DNA from: an uncultured bacterium
Lineage (GTDB): Bacteria > Planctomycetota > JAJSAM01 > JAJVHW01
Reading direction: 5' to 3'
DNA: 64,000 nt
Assembly: GCA_937996235.1 (NCBI GenBank)
Contig: CALKVK010000006.1
Coordinates: forward strand, 248,001 to 312,000
Shown here: piece by piece, positions 43,553-52,456 of the stretch
How the letters are laid out: every line of letters begins with the position of its first letter
Position numbering within the stretch: position 1 is the stretch's first letter
Notes under the pieces: generated by a model
The model's input: only the letters and a program-made list of their open reading frames with translations
What the model was told of the DNA's origin: nothing
Database searches by the model: none
Position numbers and translations under genes: made by a program

Positions 43553-43948
43553 GTGATCGGTGACGAGGCCGAGCTGCTGCTCGCGAACGAGACGTTCTAC
43601 GAGGCGTTCTCGGCGGGCGACGTCGCCGCGATGGACGCGCTGTGGGCGCGCGAGGCGCCCGTCGCGTGCGTGCACCCCGGCGCCGACGTGCTGACGGGGC
43701 GGACGATGGTGATGCGCGCGTGGACCGCGATCCTGAACGGCGGCGGCGCGCCCGGCATCGGCGCCGAGCGGCCGATCGCGGCGGCACTCGGCGACGCGGG
43801 CTACGTCACGTGCATCGAGCGCCTCGGCGAGGGGCGGCTGATCGCGACGAACGTGTTCGTGCGCGAGGGCGGCCGCTGGCACATGGTGCACCACCACGCC
43901 GGCCCTCTCGCCGTGCCCCCGGCCCGCCACGGGGACGCCGGCAGCTGA
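43553..43948 (+). CDS. SnoaL-like / NTF2-fold protein
   Basis: 131 residues from GTG 43553, with GGGAGG 5-11 nt upstream, 31 bp after the selenoprotein stop. The pattern NETFYEAFSAGDVAAMDALWA, VACVHPGADVLTGR, VMRAWTAIL and GGRWHMVHHHAGPL is typical of SnoaL_3/DUF4440 proteins, where an NTF2-like cone binds small hydrophobic molecules. The catalytic or binding residues vary between families, so the reaction is unknown. It may share the transcript with the selenoprotein gene, suggesting a redox or oxidative-stress role, by inference. Confidence 0.82.
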   Translation: MIGDEAELLLANETFYEAFSAGDVAAMDALWAREAPVACVHPGADVLTGRTMVMRAWTAILNGGGAPGIGAERPIAAALGDAGYVTCIERLGEGRLIATNVFVREGGRWHMVHHHAGPLAVPPARHGDAGS

Positions 43949-44053
43949 GTCGGGTCGTAGCCTCGGTTCCGGCGCGTCCTCTTCCGCGCGGCGTCTTCGT
44001 CGGCGCGCGGTTGGTGGTGTGCCGCGAGCGCGCGGGTAGAAGGAACGGCGCGC

Positions 44054-44093
44054 GACGCACGCAGCGACGCACGCACGCAGCGACGCACGCAGG
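44054..44093 (+). repeat. Short tandem repeat in leader
   Basis: GACGCACGCAGC, then GACGCACGCACGCAGC, then GACGCACGCAGG: three units of 12, 16 and 12 nt. It ends in the Shine-Dalgarno (AGGAGG) of the following gene. It is a likely slippage hot spot. Confidence 0.6.
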
Positions 44094-44101
44094 AGGACGA
44101 C

Positions 44102-44857
44102 GTGAGCACGCCCGGACCGCTCGCCGCGCCGAAACCACTCGCCGCACAGGCCGACGCGAACTTCGCACGCCACATCGCCGCGAACCCGTACCCGGGGCGC
44201 GGCATCGTCGCCGGGCGCGACGGCGCGGGCGGCTGGGTGCTCGTCTACTGGATCATGGGCCGCAGCACGAACAGCCGCAACCGGCGCTTCGTCGCGGACG
44301 GCGGGACGCTGCGCACCGAGCCGGTGGACCTGTCGAAGGTCGCGGACCCGAGCCTCATCATCTACGAGGCGATGCTCGAGCTGCCGCGCGTGCAGATCGT
44401 CAGCAACGGCGACCAGACGCGCACGGTGCACGGCGCCCTCGCGGAGGGCCGCACCTTCGAGGACGCCCTCGCCACGCGCGAGCGCGAGCCCGACGCGCCG
44501 AACTACACGCCGCGCATCACGGCGCTCCTCGACCTGCGCGCGGGTGCCGTGCCGCTGCGCCTCTCGATCCTGCGCGCCGGCGCGTGCGATCCCGCCGCGA
44601 CCGACCGCGCGTACTTCCACGTCGCGCCGCCCGCGCCCGGTCTCGGCTGGTGCCTGACGACCTACGCCGGCGACGGCGACCCGCTGCCGCCCTTCCGCGG
44701 CGATCCGCTGCTCGTGCCCTGCCGCGGCACGCCGCAGGAGATCCTCGACGCGTACTGGAACGCGCTCGACGACGCGAACCGCATCTCGCTCGCGGTGAAG
44801 TCCGTCGACGACGGAGGCGCGACGCGTGCGCTGCTCGTCCGCAACCGCCACGCGTGA
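44102..44857 (+). CDS. IMP cyclohydrolase-like protein (PurO family)
   Basis: 251 residues from GTG 44102, AGGAGG 8 nt upstream. The family signature of archaeal-type IMP cyclohydrolase PurO (PF07826) is visible: NPYPGRGI at 28-35, WIMGRSTNSRNRRF at 50-63, GDQTRTVHGAL, EREPDAPNYTPRI and FRGDPLLVP. PurO closes FAICAR to IMP in purine synthesis; bacterial homologues occur, and their activity is less clear. The gene leads a run of polysaccharide-type genes and overlaps the glycosyltransferase start by 32 nt, so it is unusual in context. It may be a moonlighting or repurposed enzyme. Confidence 0.85.
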   Translation: MSTPGPLAAPKPLAAQADANFARHIAANPYPGRGIVAGRDGAGGWVLVYWIMGRSTNSRNRRFVADGGTLRTEPVDLSKVADPSLIIYEAMLELPRVQIVSNGDQTRTVHGALAEGRTFEDALATREREPDAPNYTPRITALLDLRAGAVPLRLSILRAGACDPAATDRAYFHVAPPAPGLGWCLTTYAGDGDPLPPFRGDPLLVPCRGTPQEILDAYWNALDDANRISLAVKSVDDGGATRALLVRNRHA

Positions 44858-45971
44858 CGCCGCGCCGCCGCGGCGGCAGCTCGCGGCGACGGTGCTCATG
44901 CCGGTCCGCAACGAGGAGACGGACATCGCGGAGGCGCTCCGCGCCGTGCTCGCGCAGGACCTGCCCGACGGCGCGCTCGAGGTGCTCGTGCTCGACGGCC
45001 GCTCGACCGACGCGACCGTCGACGTCGTCCGCCGCGTCGCGTCCGACGCGCGCTTCGCGGTGCGCGTGCTCGTGAACGACGGCGAGAGCGCGGCCGCGGG
45101 ACTCGCGCTCGGTCTGCGCGAGGCGACGACCGACGTCGTCGTGCGCGTCGACGGCCACTGCGTGGTGCCGCCCGACTACGTGCGGCGTCTGCTCGACGTG
45201 CTCGACGACGAGCACGTCGTCGCCGCGGGCGGGTCCGTGCAGCCGGTCGGGCGCGGGCGCGTCGGAGAGGGCATCGCCCGCGCGCAGTGCTCGCGGTTGG
45301 CTACCGGCGGCGCGGCGTTCCGCCATCCGGGCGACGGATCCCCGCGCGACGTCGACACCGTGCCGTTCCCCGCCTACCGGCGCGACGCCGTGCTCGCGGC
45401 CGGCGGCTTCGACGTCGCGCTCGTGCGCAACCAGGACGACGCGCTGCATGCGCACCTGCGGCGGGCGGGCGGGCGCATCGTGCTCGTGCCGGACCTCGTC
45501 GTGCGCTACGCGGTGCGCGACTCGTTCCGCGCGCTCGCGCGGCAGTACTTCGGCTACGGCCACTGGAAGGTGCTCGCGTGGCGCCGCGGCGCCGGCCTCA
45601 CGTCGTGGCGCGCGCTCGCGCCCGCCGCACTCGTCGCGGGCATCGTCGCGCTCGGCGTCGCGGCGGCGTCGGTCTTCGCGCTGCGTGCCGGCGCCGCGGA
45701 CCTCGGGGCGTCGCTCACCGTGCTCGGCACGACACTGCTGCTCGTCGTCGTGCCGGCGGTTCTCACGCTCCTCTACGAAGTCGCCGCGCGCATCGCCTAC
45801 GCGTTCGTCACGCCCGGGCTCTCCCCGCTCGCGCGGCTCGTCGCACCGCTTTCCGCAGCCGTGGAGGGCCGCGCCATCACGGTGATGCACCTCGCGTACG
45901 GTGTCGGCTTCTGGTGGGGCGTGCTGCGCGCGTCCACGGTCGCGCGGAGCGGCGCACGTCCGAGCGCATGA
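44826..45971 (+). CDS. Family 2 glycosyltransferase with membrane tail
   Basis: 381 residues from GTG 44826 (overlaps the previous gene). The GT-A domain begins ATVLMPVRNEETDIAEAL, with the DGRSTDAT loop, DVVVRVDGHCVVPPDYV giving the DxD-like metal site, and a C-terminal ALVRNQDDALHAHLRR with the catalytic-type Asp and QYFGYGHWKVLAWRR. The last 150 residues hold about three hydrophobic helices. It resembles ExoA-type succinoglycan glycosyltransferases. It transfers a sugar to a lipid-linked acceptor at the inner membrane. It is coupled to the methyltransferase gene by ATGA. Confidence 0.85.
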   Translation: MRCSSATATRDAAPPRRQLAATVLMPVRNEETDIAEALRAVLAQDLPDGALEVLVLDGRSTDATVDVVRRVASDARFAVRVLVNDGESAAAGLALGLREATTDVVVRVDGHCVVPPDYVRRLLDVLDDEHVVAAGGSVQPVGRGRVGEGIARAQCSRLATGGAAFRHPGDGSPRDVDTVPFPAYRRDAVLAAGGFDVALVRNQDDALHAHLRRAGGRIVLVPDLVVRYAVRDSFRALARQYFGYGHWKVLAWRRGAGLTSWRALAPAALVAGIVALGVAAASVFALRAGAADLGASLTVLGTTLLLVVVPAVLTLLYEVAARIAYAFVTPGLSPLARLVAPLSAAVEGRAITVMHLAYGVGFWWGVLRASTVARSGARPSA

Positions 45972-46618
45972 GCACCGTGGACGACGACGTCGTGCGCCGC
46001 CGCCACCGTCTCGAGGACGCGGGCCATCGGCTACTCCTCGCCGATCGCGTGCTCGCACTGCGGCGGCTCCTCACGCAGGTCGGCGCACACCCGCTCGGGA
46101 CGCGTCGCGTGCTCGACGTCGGCTGCGGCGCCGGCGACTCGCTCGCGACGCTGCTCGCGGCGTCGGGGCCCGCGCGCGTCGTCGGTGTCGATGCGTCCGC
46201 GGCGCGGCTCGCCGTCGCGCGCGACCGCGTGCGCCCGGGCGCGTTCGTGCAGGCCGACGCGCGCGCGCTGCCGTTCCGCGACGGCGCCTTCGACGTCGCC
46301 CTGCTCTTCACGGTGCTCTCGAGCGTGCCGGCCGACGCCGACCGCGCGCGGCTCGCCGCCGAGACGCGGCGCGTCGTTGCGCCCGGCGGCGGCGTGCTCG
46401 TCTACGACTTCGAGCGCAACCCGGGGAACCCCGCGACACGTGGGTTGTCCCCGCGCGAGCTCCGCATCCTCTTCCCCGGCAGCGTGCACGAGGCCGTGCG
46501 CGTGACGCCGCTCCCCGCGCTGGCACGCCGCCTGGCGCGGGGCGGGCGCCCGCGCACGTGGCTCGCGCGCCTGCCCGTCCCGAAGACGCACCACCTGACA
46601 TGGATCAGCCTCTCGTGA
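45968..46618 (+). CDS. SAM-dependent methyltransferase
   Basis: 216 residues, ATG 45968 within the previous stop. Class I methyltransferase fold with motif I RVLDVGCGAGDS (48-58), VVGVDASAARL (motif II acidic end), QADARALPFRDGAFDVAL (motif IV) and RVVAPGGGVLVYDF (post-II). The final segment HHLTWISLS is typical of Methyltransf_11 enzymes acting on sugar or lipid precursors. It likely methylates a sugar unit made by the cluster. Its end overlaps the start of the DegT gene. Confidence 0.87.
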   Translation: MSTVDDDVVRRRHRLEDAGHRLLLADRVLALRRLLTQVGAHPLGTRRVLDVGCGAGDSLATLLAASGPARVVGVDASAARLAVARDRVRPGAFVQADARALPFRDGAFDVALLFTVLSSVPADADRARLAAETRRVVAPGGGVLVYDFERNPGNPATRGLSPRELRILFPGSVHEAVRVTPLPALARRLARGGRPRTWLARLPVPKTHHLTWISLS

Positions 46619-47814
46619 CCCGTCCCGCCGCCGTCCGCGCGCAGTTCCTGCCCTTCGCGCCGCCGTGCCTCGGCGACGAGGAGATCGCCGAGGTCGTGGC
46701 CGCGCTGCGCTCCGACTGGATCACGACGGGGCCGCGCGTCGAGGAGTTCGAGCGTCGCTTCGCGGCGCGCGTCGGCGCCGCCGACGCCGTCGCACTCAAC
46801 TCGTGCACCGCGGGTCTCGAGACCGCGCTCACGCTCTGCGGCGTCGGCCCGGGCGACGTGGTCGTGACGACGCCGCTGACCTTCGTCGGCACCGTCAACG
46901 CGATCGTGCACACCGGCGCGACGCCGCGCTTCGCCGACGTGCACACGGACACGCTGTGCCTCGACGCGGAGCGCGCCCGCGAGGCGGTGCGCGCGGCGCG
47001 GGCGCGCGGCGAGCGCGTGCGCGCCGTGCTGCCGGTGCACTACGCCGGCCACGCCGCCGACCTCGACGCCTTCGACGCGCTCGCGGCCGACGAGGACCTC
47101 GTGCTCGTCGAGGACGCCGCGCACGCGCTGCCGACGCGCCTCGGCGCGCACACGGTCGGCGGCGCGCGCGGCCGCGCGCTCGCGTCGTTCAGCTTCTACG
47201 CGAACAAGAACATCACCACCGGCGAGGGCGGCATGCTGACGGGACCGCCCGAGGTGCTCGCGCGCGCCCGCGCCTTCCGCAACCACGGGCTCTCGCGCGA
47301 CCCGTGGCGGCGCGGCGGGCCGCACGCGTCGTGGCGCTACGACGCGCCCGCGCCGGGTCACAAGTTCAACATGACCGACATCGCCGCCGCGCTCGGTCTG
47401 CGCCAGCTCGACCGGCTCGACGCGTTCCACGCGCGGCGCCGCGCGATCGCCGCGCACTACGACGCCGCGTTCGCCGGCCACCCGGCGCTCGAGCCGCCGA
47501 CCACCCGCGCCGCGTGCGATCCGGCGCGTCATCTCTATCCGCTGCGCCTGCGGCTCGAGCGGCTCGCGATCGACCGCGACCGCTTCGTGGAGGAGCTGCA
47601 CGCGCGGAACATCGGCACGAGCGTCCACTTCATCCCCGTGCACCACCTCGCGTGGGTGCGCGAACGACTCGACGTGGACGCGTCGCTCCTGCCCGTCACG
47701 GAGCGCGAGTTCCCGCGCCTCGTCTCGCTCCCCATCCACCCGCGGCTCGACGACGGCGACGTCGCCGACGTCGTCGCGGCGGTGCTCGACGTCGCCGAGC
47801 GCGGTGCCGCGTGA
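46600..47814 (+). CDS. DegT/DnrJ/EryC1 family PLP aminotransferase
   Basis: 404 residues, ATG 46600 (a GTG at 46615 is an alternative). PLP lysine is Lys203 in SFSFYANKNITTGEGG; other family motifs are LNSCTAGLETALT, VEDAAHALPT, NHGLSRD and HYYPL-like HLYPLRLRL. It makes an amino sugar nucleotide from a keto-sugar, with pyridoxal phosphate as cofactor. It is followed at GTGA by the sugar phosphate transferase gene. Together they point to an amino-sugar-containing glycan. Confidence 0.93.
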   Translation: MDQPLVTRPAAVRAQFLPFAPPCLGDEEIAEVVAALRSDWITTGPRVEEFERRFAARVGAADAVALNSCTAGLETALTLCGVGPGDVVVTTPLTFVGTVNAIVHTGATPRFADVHTDTLCLDAERAREAVRAARARGERVRAVLPVHYAGHAADLDAFDALAADEDLVLVEDAAHALPTRLGAHTVGGARGRALASFSFYANKNITTGEGGMLTGPPEVLARARAFRNHGLSRDPWRRGGPHASWRYDAPAPGHKFNMTDIAAALGLRQLDRLDAFHARRRAIAAHYDAAFAGHPALEPPTTRAACDPARHLYPLRLRLERLAIDRDRFVEELHARNIGTSVHFIPVHHLAWVRERLDVDASLLPVTEREFPRLVSLPIHPRLDDGDVADVVAAVLDVAERGAA

Positions 47815-48410
47815 GCGCCACGCGCGTCGTCGACGTCGTCGTCGCGCTCGTGCTGGGCGTGCTGCTCCTGCCGCTCGCGTGCGCGGTGGCGCTCGCCGTC
47901 GTGATCGACTCGCGCGGCGGCGCGTTCCACCGCGCGGCGCGCGTCGGCCGCGGCGGCGTGCCCTTCCGCATGTGGAAGCTGCGCACGATGCACGTCGCGG
48001 CGCCCGGTCCGCGGGTGACCGCCGGCGACGACCCGCGCGTCACGCGCGTCGGCCGCGTGCTGCGACGCCTGCACCTCGACGAGATCCCGCAGCTCTGGAA
48101 CGTGCTGCGCGGCGACATGGGCCTGGTGGGTCCGCGGCCCGAGGACCCCGCGCTCGTCGACGCGCGCGACGTGCGCTGGCGCCGCGTGCTGGCGGTGCGT
48201 CCGGGCATGACGGGGCCGACGCAGCTCGCGTGGGCGCGGCGCGAGGCGCTGCTGCTCCGCGGCTCCGACCCGGAGCGCGCCTACCGCGAGCACGTGCTGC
48301 CCGCGAAGCTCGCGAGCGACGTCGCGTACGTCGGCGCGCGCACGTTCCGGGGCGACCTCGCGCTGCTCGCGCGCACGCTCGCCGCGCCGTTCGCGCGGGG
48401 CGGCGCGTGA
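47811..48410 (+). CDS. Undecaprenyl-phosphate sugar phosphotransferase (WcaJ/PglC-like)
   Basis: 199 residues from GTG 47811. One N-terminal hydrophobic segment (about 6-32) is followed by the PF02397 core: FRMWKLRTM (52-60), HLDEIPQLWNVLRGDMGLVGPRP (88-110) with the catalytic Asp-Glu pair at 90-91, and RPGMTGPTQL. Length is near the minimal PglC type (single membrane helix-break-helix). It primes glycan synthesis by moving a sugar phosphate onto undecaprenyl phosphate at the inner membrane. It probably acts on the amino sugar made by the DegT protein. Confidence 0.92.
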   Translation: MSATRVVDVVVALVLGVLLLPLACAVALAVVIDSRGGAFHRAARVGRGGVPFRMWKLRTMHVAAPGPRVTAGDDPRVTRVGRVLRRLHLDEIPQLWNVLRGDMGLVGPRPEDPALVDARDVRWRRVLAVRPGMTGPTQLAWARREALLLRGSDPERAYREHVLPAKLASDVAYVGARTFRGDLALLARTLAAPFARGGA

Positions 48411-49711
48411 ACTCCGCCGCACGCGCACCCTGGCCCGGGATGCGCGTCGTCGCCTGCACGGTGAGCGGCGGGGCCGCCGAGGTCACGACCACGGGCGCGG
48501 TGTGGACGCTCGCGCGCGACGGAACGCTCGAGGCGACGCAGCGCATCGGCTGCGCGCGGCCGCTCCTGCGTCTCCGTGCAGCGCGCGGCGATGACCCGTG
48601 GGACGTCGTCGCCGAGGGTGACACGCCGGCGTTCGTCCGCGGCGCGCTCGAGGTGCGCGTGCGCGACGACGCCGTGCTCGAGCTGCACGCGCGCGGTGCG
48701 CAGCACGTCTGCGTCGAGCCGCTCTTCGCTCCCGAGTACACCGCGCGCCACCGCGGGCGGCGCCTCGTGCTCGACGAGGCGGGCGGCGCCGGCGTCTATC
48801 CGCTGCGCGCCCGCGCCGTCACGCGCGACGGTCCCGTGCGCGTCGCGCCTGGCGACGACGTCTGGGTCGGCGTGTTCCCGCCGCGCGAGGCGACGCCTTG
48901 GCGCGCGCTCCACGGTCTCGCGCACGAGGGCCGCCCGGCGCCCGACCCCGACGGGCCGTATCCGTCGCACGCGCTCGCCGCGGAGTCGGCCGCGGCCGGC
49001 TGCGCCGTGTTCTGCGTGCACGCCTATCTCTGGAGCGAGTCCGACCCGCGCGACCGCGCGCGCATCGGGCGCTACGCCGGTCGCCCGAACCCGTGGCGCA
49101 CGAGCCGCCACGACCCGACGGATCCCAGGCGCTTCGCCGCGCTGCGCGACGCCGTCCGCGCCGCCGGCATGGAGTTCGTCGTCTACCTGAGTCCGCAGCA
49201 CTCGCGCGCGCCCGACATCGTCGCGGAGATGCGCCGCGTCGTCCGCGAGCACGACGTGGACGGGCTCTACCTCGACGGCGTCGCCCACGACCTCGTGACG
49301 CTCGACCGCGTGGTGCGCGCCGCCCGCGAGGTGCTCGGGCCGCGGCGCGTGCTCTACCTGAACGCGAGCGACCAGCCCTTCGGCACCCCGCGTGTCCACG
49401 CGCCGTTCGTGGACGCGCGCTGCGACTACGTGCTGCGCGGCGACGCCGGGCGCGGAGGGCTCCGCCGCGACACCTTCCTGCGCTTCGCCGTCTCCGGGCG
49501 GAGTGTCTCGAATGCCGTCGGCGTCTGGTGCCACTACGGCTCCGCGGGCCGGCCCGTGCTGCGCGAGCGCATGCCGCCGCCCGACGACGTGCGCGCGTGC
49601 CTCGCCGCCGGCGCCCTGCCGTGGCGCCGCGCGCAGGCGTGGCGCGAGGCGGGCGACGATCCCGCCGCGTTCGACGCCGTCGTGACGGCGGCGCGACGCG
49701 GCACAGGCTAA
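48407..49711 (+). CDS. Glycoside-hydrolase-like TIM barrel protein
   Basis: 434 residues from GTG 48407 (overlaps the previous stop, GTGA). The N-terminal 170 residues form a beta-rich part (RYTVSGGAAEV, LVLDEAGGAGVYPLRARAV) like the N-terminal domain of alpha-galactosidase-like hydrolases. The rest looks like a TIM barrel with AVFCVHAYLWSES, FVVYLSPQHS and VDGLYLDGVAHDL, where the D-G-x-x-x-D repeat at about 285-290 is a candidate active site. I do not recognise the exact family. Alone it could be a catabolic enzyme, but in this operon it more likely trims or remodels the glycan. Confidence 0.7.
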   Translation: MNSAARAPWPGMRVVACTVSGGAAEVTTTGAVWTLARDGTLEATQRIGCARPLLRLRAARGDDPWDVVAEGDTPAFVRGALEVRVRDDAVLELHARGAQHVCVEPLFAPEYTARHRGRRLVLDEAGGAGVYPLRARAVTRDGPVRVAPGDDVWVGVFPPREATPWRALHGLAHEGRPAPDPDGPYPSHALAAESAAAGCAVFCVHAYLWSESDPRDRARIGRYAGRPNPWRTSRHDPTDPRRFAALRDAVRAAGMEFVVYLSPQHSRAPDIVAEMRRVVREHDVDGLYLDGVAHDLVTLDRVVRAAREVLGPRRVLYLNASDQPFGTPRVHAPFVDARCDYVLRGDAGRGGLRRDTFLRFAVSGRSVSNAVGVWCHYGSAGRPVLRERMPPPDDVRACLAAGALPWRRAQAWREAGDDPAAFDAVVTAARRGTG

Positions 49712-49714
49712 GAT
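49709..49714 (+). promoter_or_regulatory. TAAGAT -10 candidate before the PDZ protein gene
   Basis: TAAGAT lies 25 nt before the GTG at 49740. The predicted leader of about 19 nt includes GGAGG, so this is a normal SD-led promoter rather than a leaderless one. It overlaps the end of the upstream gene. Confidence 0.3.
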
Positions 49715-49739
49715 CGGCCCAGGTCGGAGGTCGGTCGTC

Positions 49740-51998
49740 GTGAAGCGGTCCGTGCTGCTCGTGCTGCCGTTGTTGACGCTCGCGCTCGGGTTCGTGGCGG
49801 GCGTCGGGTTCGGCGTCGTCGTGCTCGGCGGGCGCGGGGACGCGGACACGCCGCAGTCGCCGGCGCAGACACCGCGGCGCGCGGCGTCCGAGTCGGGTGC
49901 GGAGTCCGGCGACGCGGGCGGCGGGGCCGCGCGCAAGCGCGCACCGTCGGGTGAGGACCAGGCGGTCCAGAACGCGCTGCGGGCGGCGGGGGACACCGCC
50001 GTCCGCGGCACGGGCAGCATCCGCGGAGCGGTCCTCGACGCCGCGGGCGACGGTGTCGCGGACGTGCGCGTGTCGGCATCGGCCGACTGGGACGGGTACC
50101 TCGAGGCGCACCCGGAGCTGACGGACGAGGGCGGGACGCTGGAGGCGGAGCTGCGCGCGCTCGTGCGCCGTCGTCGTTTCGAGGAAGCGACGCGCGTGGA
50201 GGCGCGCACGGCGTCCGACGGCACGTACGTCATCGAACACCTCGCCGACGCGCAGTACGAGCTGTACGCCTCGTGCGACGGCTGGGCGATCACGGCCGCG
50301 CACGAGTCCGCCGGCAGACCGGGCGACGTCGTCGACTTCGTCGCCACGCGGCTGACGCTGGTGGAGCTCGTGCCGCACACGAGCGACGGGGCGCCGCTCA
50401 CGGACGTCGAGGTCAGCGTCCACGACCTCGGCGACAACTCGGTCGAGAACAGCCCGTGGACCCCGGACGACCCGTCGCTCGAGCTATCACCCGGCGCGTA
50501 CGAGATCACGCTCACGGCGGGCGCGCAGGACGAGTACCGCTCGGAGCCGCTGCGCGTGGACGTCTCGGAGGCGACGACGCAGCGCCTCGACGTGCCGCTC
50601 GTCGCGCGCAGCGGCGTCCGCGGCACGGTGCACTTCGCCGGCGACGCGCGACCGGCGTCGGTCGGGATCCTCGCGGTGCGCACGAGCGCGCTGCCCGATC
50701 TCGACCCGCGGCGCCTGTTCGGCGCGGACGACGCCACCTGGGTGCAGGACCCCTGGGAGTTCGCGCTGCTCGACCTCGGGCAGGGACCGCACCTCGTCGC
50801 CGCCGTGCTGCGGAACGGGACGGTGCTCGACAGCGCCGTCGTCGAGGTCGGCACCGGCATCACGCTGCACGACTTCGTGGCGGCCGGCGACGTGCGGGAC
50901 TTCGTGCGGGTGCGCGTGACGGGAGCCGACGGCGCGGCCGTGACGGAGGGCTGCGACTTCGTGGTCTCGTACCGCGGCGACGGCGTCTGGTTCCAGGGCA
51001 ACGTCTCCGCCGAGCGCGACGAGGACGGTTCGTGGCGCGTGCCCGCGATCGCGCCCGGAGGCGAGCGCTCGGGCGTCAACGGCTGGTCGCAGTCGGGCGG
51101 CGTCGTCGCCGGGCGCATCCCGTCGTCGCTCGAGTACACCGTGGCGGTCCACAGCTCCGCGCTCGGTCGCGCGACGCTCGCCTACGACCCTGCGCGGGAT
51201 CGCGAGCTCGAGGTCCGCTTCGGCCTGCCCGCGTTCGTGAACCTGACGATCGACGGCTACGCGCAGAGCCGCCTCTTCGGCAAGGTGCGCGCCGTGCTGC
51301 GCGCGCACGCCACGGACACGTCGTTCGGGTCGCGCAGCGACGACGACACCGAGGCGAAGCCGAACGCGCGCGGCGAGGCGCGCGCCGGACCCGTGGCGCC
51401 CGGCGACTACGACGTCGTCGTTCAGGCGCTGACCCCGCAGAACGGCTGGCGCGACGTCGTCACGCGCACGACCGCGCTCGCGTCGGGCGAGCTGGCGCTC
51501 GCCATCTCGCTGCCCGACCTCTACGACCTGACCGTCGAGTGCGAGGGCGAGGCGCTCGACCTGGACCTCCACAACGAGGCGGCGCACGGCGAGGCGATGC
51601 AGTTCCTCGACGAGGGCGTGCGCGAGGGCGCGCTGACGCACTTCACCGCGCTGCCCGCGGGGCGCTACGTGGTGCGCGCGTGGGGCGACGGCAGTCCGGG
51701 CGAGATGCACGTGACGATCCCGTCGCCCGGCCGCGTGCTCTTCCGGCCGCGACCCTACGACGCGCTGCGCGTGCAGTCGGTCCCCGACGCGCTGCGCGAC
51801 CTGCTCGCCGTCGGCGACGTCGTCGTCGCGATCGGCGGCCGCGAGTACCAGGGCGACCGCCAGTTGCGCGCGGCGATCGCGCTCGCGCAGTCCGGCGAGC
51901 GCGTGACCTTCGGCGTGCTGCGTCAGGGGCGCGTGAGCGAGGTCGTCGTCCCGACGGAGTCGCTGGACCCCGACGGGTTCGCGCCCATCACGCGCTGA
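49740..51998 (+). CDS. Membrane-anchored carboxypeptidase-regulatory / PDZ protein
   Basis: 752 residues from GTG 49740. One hydrophobic anchor (about 5-30) and a low-complexity Ala/Ser/Pro/Glu linker lead to CarboxypepD_reg-like beta repeats from about 95 to 600 (SIRGAVLDAAGDGVADVRVSA, VPHTSDGAPLTDVEVSV, GSFRVRVTGADG type). The C-terminal 75 residues look like a PDZ domain (DALRVQSV then DLLAVGDVVVAIGG and GERVTFGVLRQ), which binds C-terminal peptides. It probably spans or faces the periplasm and tethers cell-surface components. It resembles the protein at 12303 in its repeats but has the added PDZ domain. Confidence 0.83.
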   Translation: MKRSVLLVLPLLTLALGFVAGVGFGVVVLGGRGDADTPQSPAQTPRRAASESGAESGDAGGGAARKRAPSGEDQAVQNALRAAGDTAVRGTGSIRGAVLDAAGDGVADVRVSASADWDGYLEAHPELTDEGGTLEAELRALVRRRRFEEATRVEARTASDGTYVIEHLADAQYELYASCDGWAITAAHESAGRPGDVVDFVATRLTLVELVPHTSDGAPLTDVEVSVHDLGDNSVENSPWTPDDPSLELSPGAYEITLTAGAQDEYRSEPLRVDVSEATTQRLDVPLVARSGVRGTVHFAGDARPASVGILAVRTSALPDLDPRRLFGADDATWVQDPWEFALLDLGQGPHLVAAVLRNGTVLDSAVVEVGTGITLHDFVAAGDVRDFVRVRVTGADGAAVTEGCDFVVSYRGDGVWFQGNVSAERDEDGSWRVPAIAPGGERSGVNGWSQSGGVVAGRIPSSLEYTVAVHSSALGRATLAYDPARDRELEVRFGLPAFVNLTIDGYAQSRLFGKVRAVLRAHATDTSFGSRSDDDTEAKPNARGEARAGPVAPGDYDVVVQALTPQNGWRDVVTRTTALASGELALAISLPDLYDLTVECEGEALDLDLHNEAAHGEAMQFLDEGVREGALTHFTALPAGRYVVRAWGDGSPGEMHVTIPSPGRVLFRPRPYDALRVQSVPDALRDLLAVGDVVVAIGGREYQGDRQLRAAIALAQSGERVTFGVLRQGRVSEVVVPTESLDPDGFAPITR

Positions 51999-52031
51999 CG
52001 TGTCGAGAGTGGTTCGCGTCGCGCGACCCGC

Positions 52032-52448
52032 TCACGGCAGGAACCGCGCGCGCTCGGCGGGCGTCGGCACGCGGCACGCCGCACGGCGCCCGAAGAACCG
52101 GAAGCGGTGGCGCGCGACGAGCCGGTAGAGCCACGCGCGCACGCCGCGCGGCAGGACGCGCGCGAGCCCGGCCATGCGCCACGCGCCGCCGAGCACGCGC
52201 GCGATGCGCAGCACCGCGTCGGGTCCCTCGTGCACGCCGTCCGCGTCGCGGAGCACCAGCGACCACGTGCTCTCGTCGGCCGGGAGCGGCGGCAGCAGCG
52301 CGCGCGCCGTCGTTCCCTGGAGCGGCGCGAACAGCAGGCGCTCGTGGACGTCCGCGCGCAGGAGCCGCGTGACGGTGCGGTCGCAGAGACCGCAGGTGCC
52401 GTCGAAGAAGACGACCGGTCGCGCGAACTCCTGCGGCGCGGCGTCCAC
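52032..52448 (-). CDS. DCC-family thiol-disulfide oxidoreductase (DUF393)
   Basis: 138 residues from GTG 52448, which follows the VOC gene by about 8 bp. The hallmark FFDGTCGLCDR contains Cys19 and Cys22 (the DxxCxxC motif of PF04134). The remaining sequence has ALRIARVLGGAWRMAGLARVLPRG. DCC proteins are small redox proteins of uncertain function. It ends at 52032 and converges on the PDZ protein gene. Confidence 0.87.
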   Translation of the reverse strand: MDAAPQEFARPVVFFDGTCGLCDRTVTRLLRADVHERLLFAPLQGTTARALLPPLPADESTWSLVLRDADGVHEGPDAVLRIARVLGGAWRMAGLARVLPRGVRAWLYRLVARHRFRFFGRRAACRVPTPAERARFLP

Positions 52449-52456
52449 GTGGTGCG

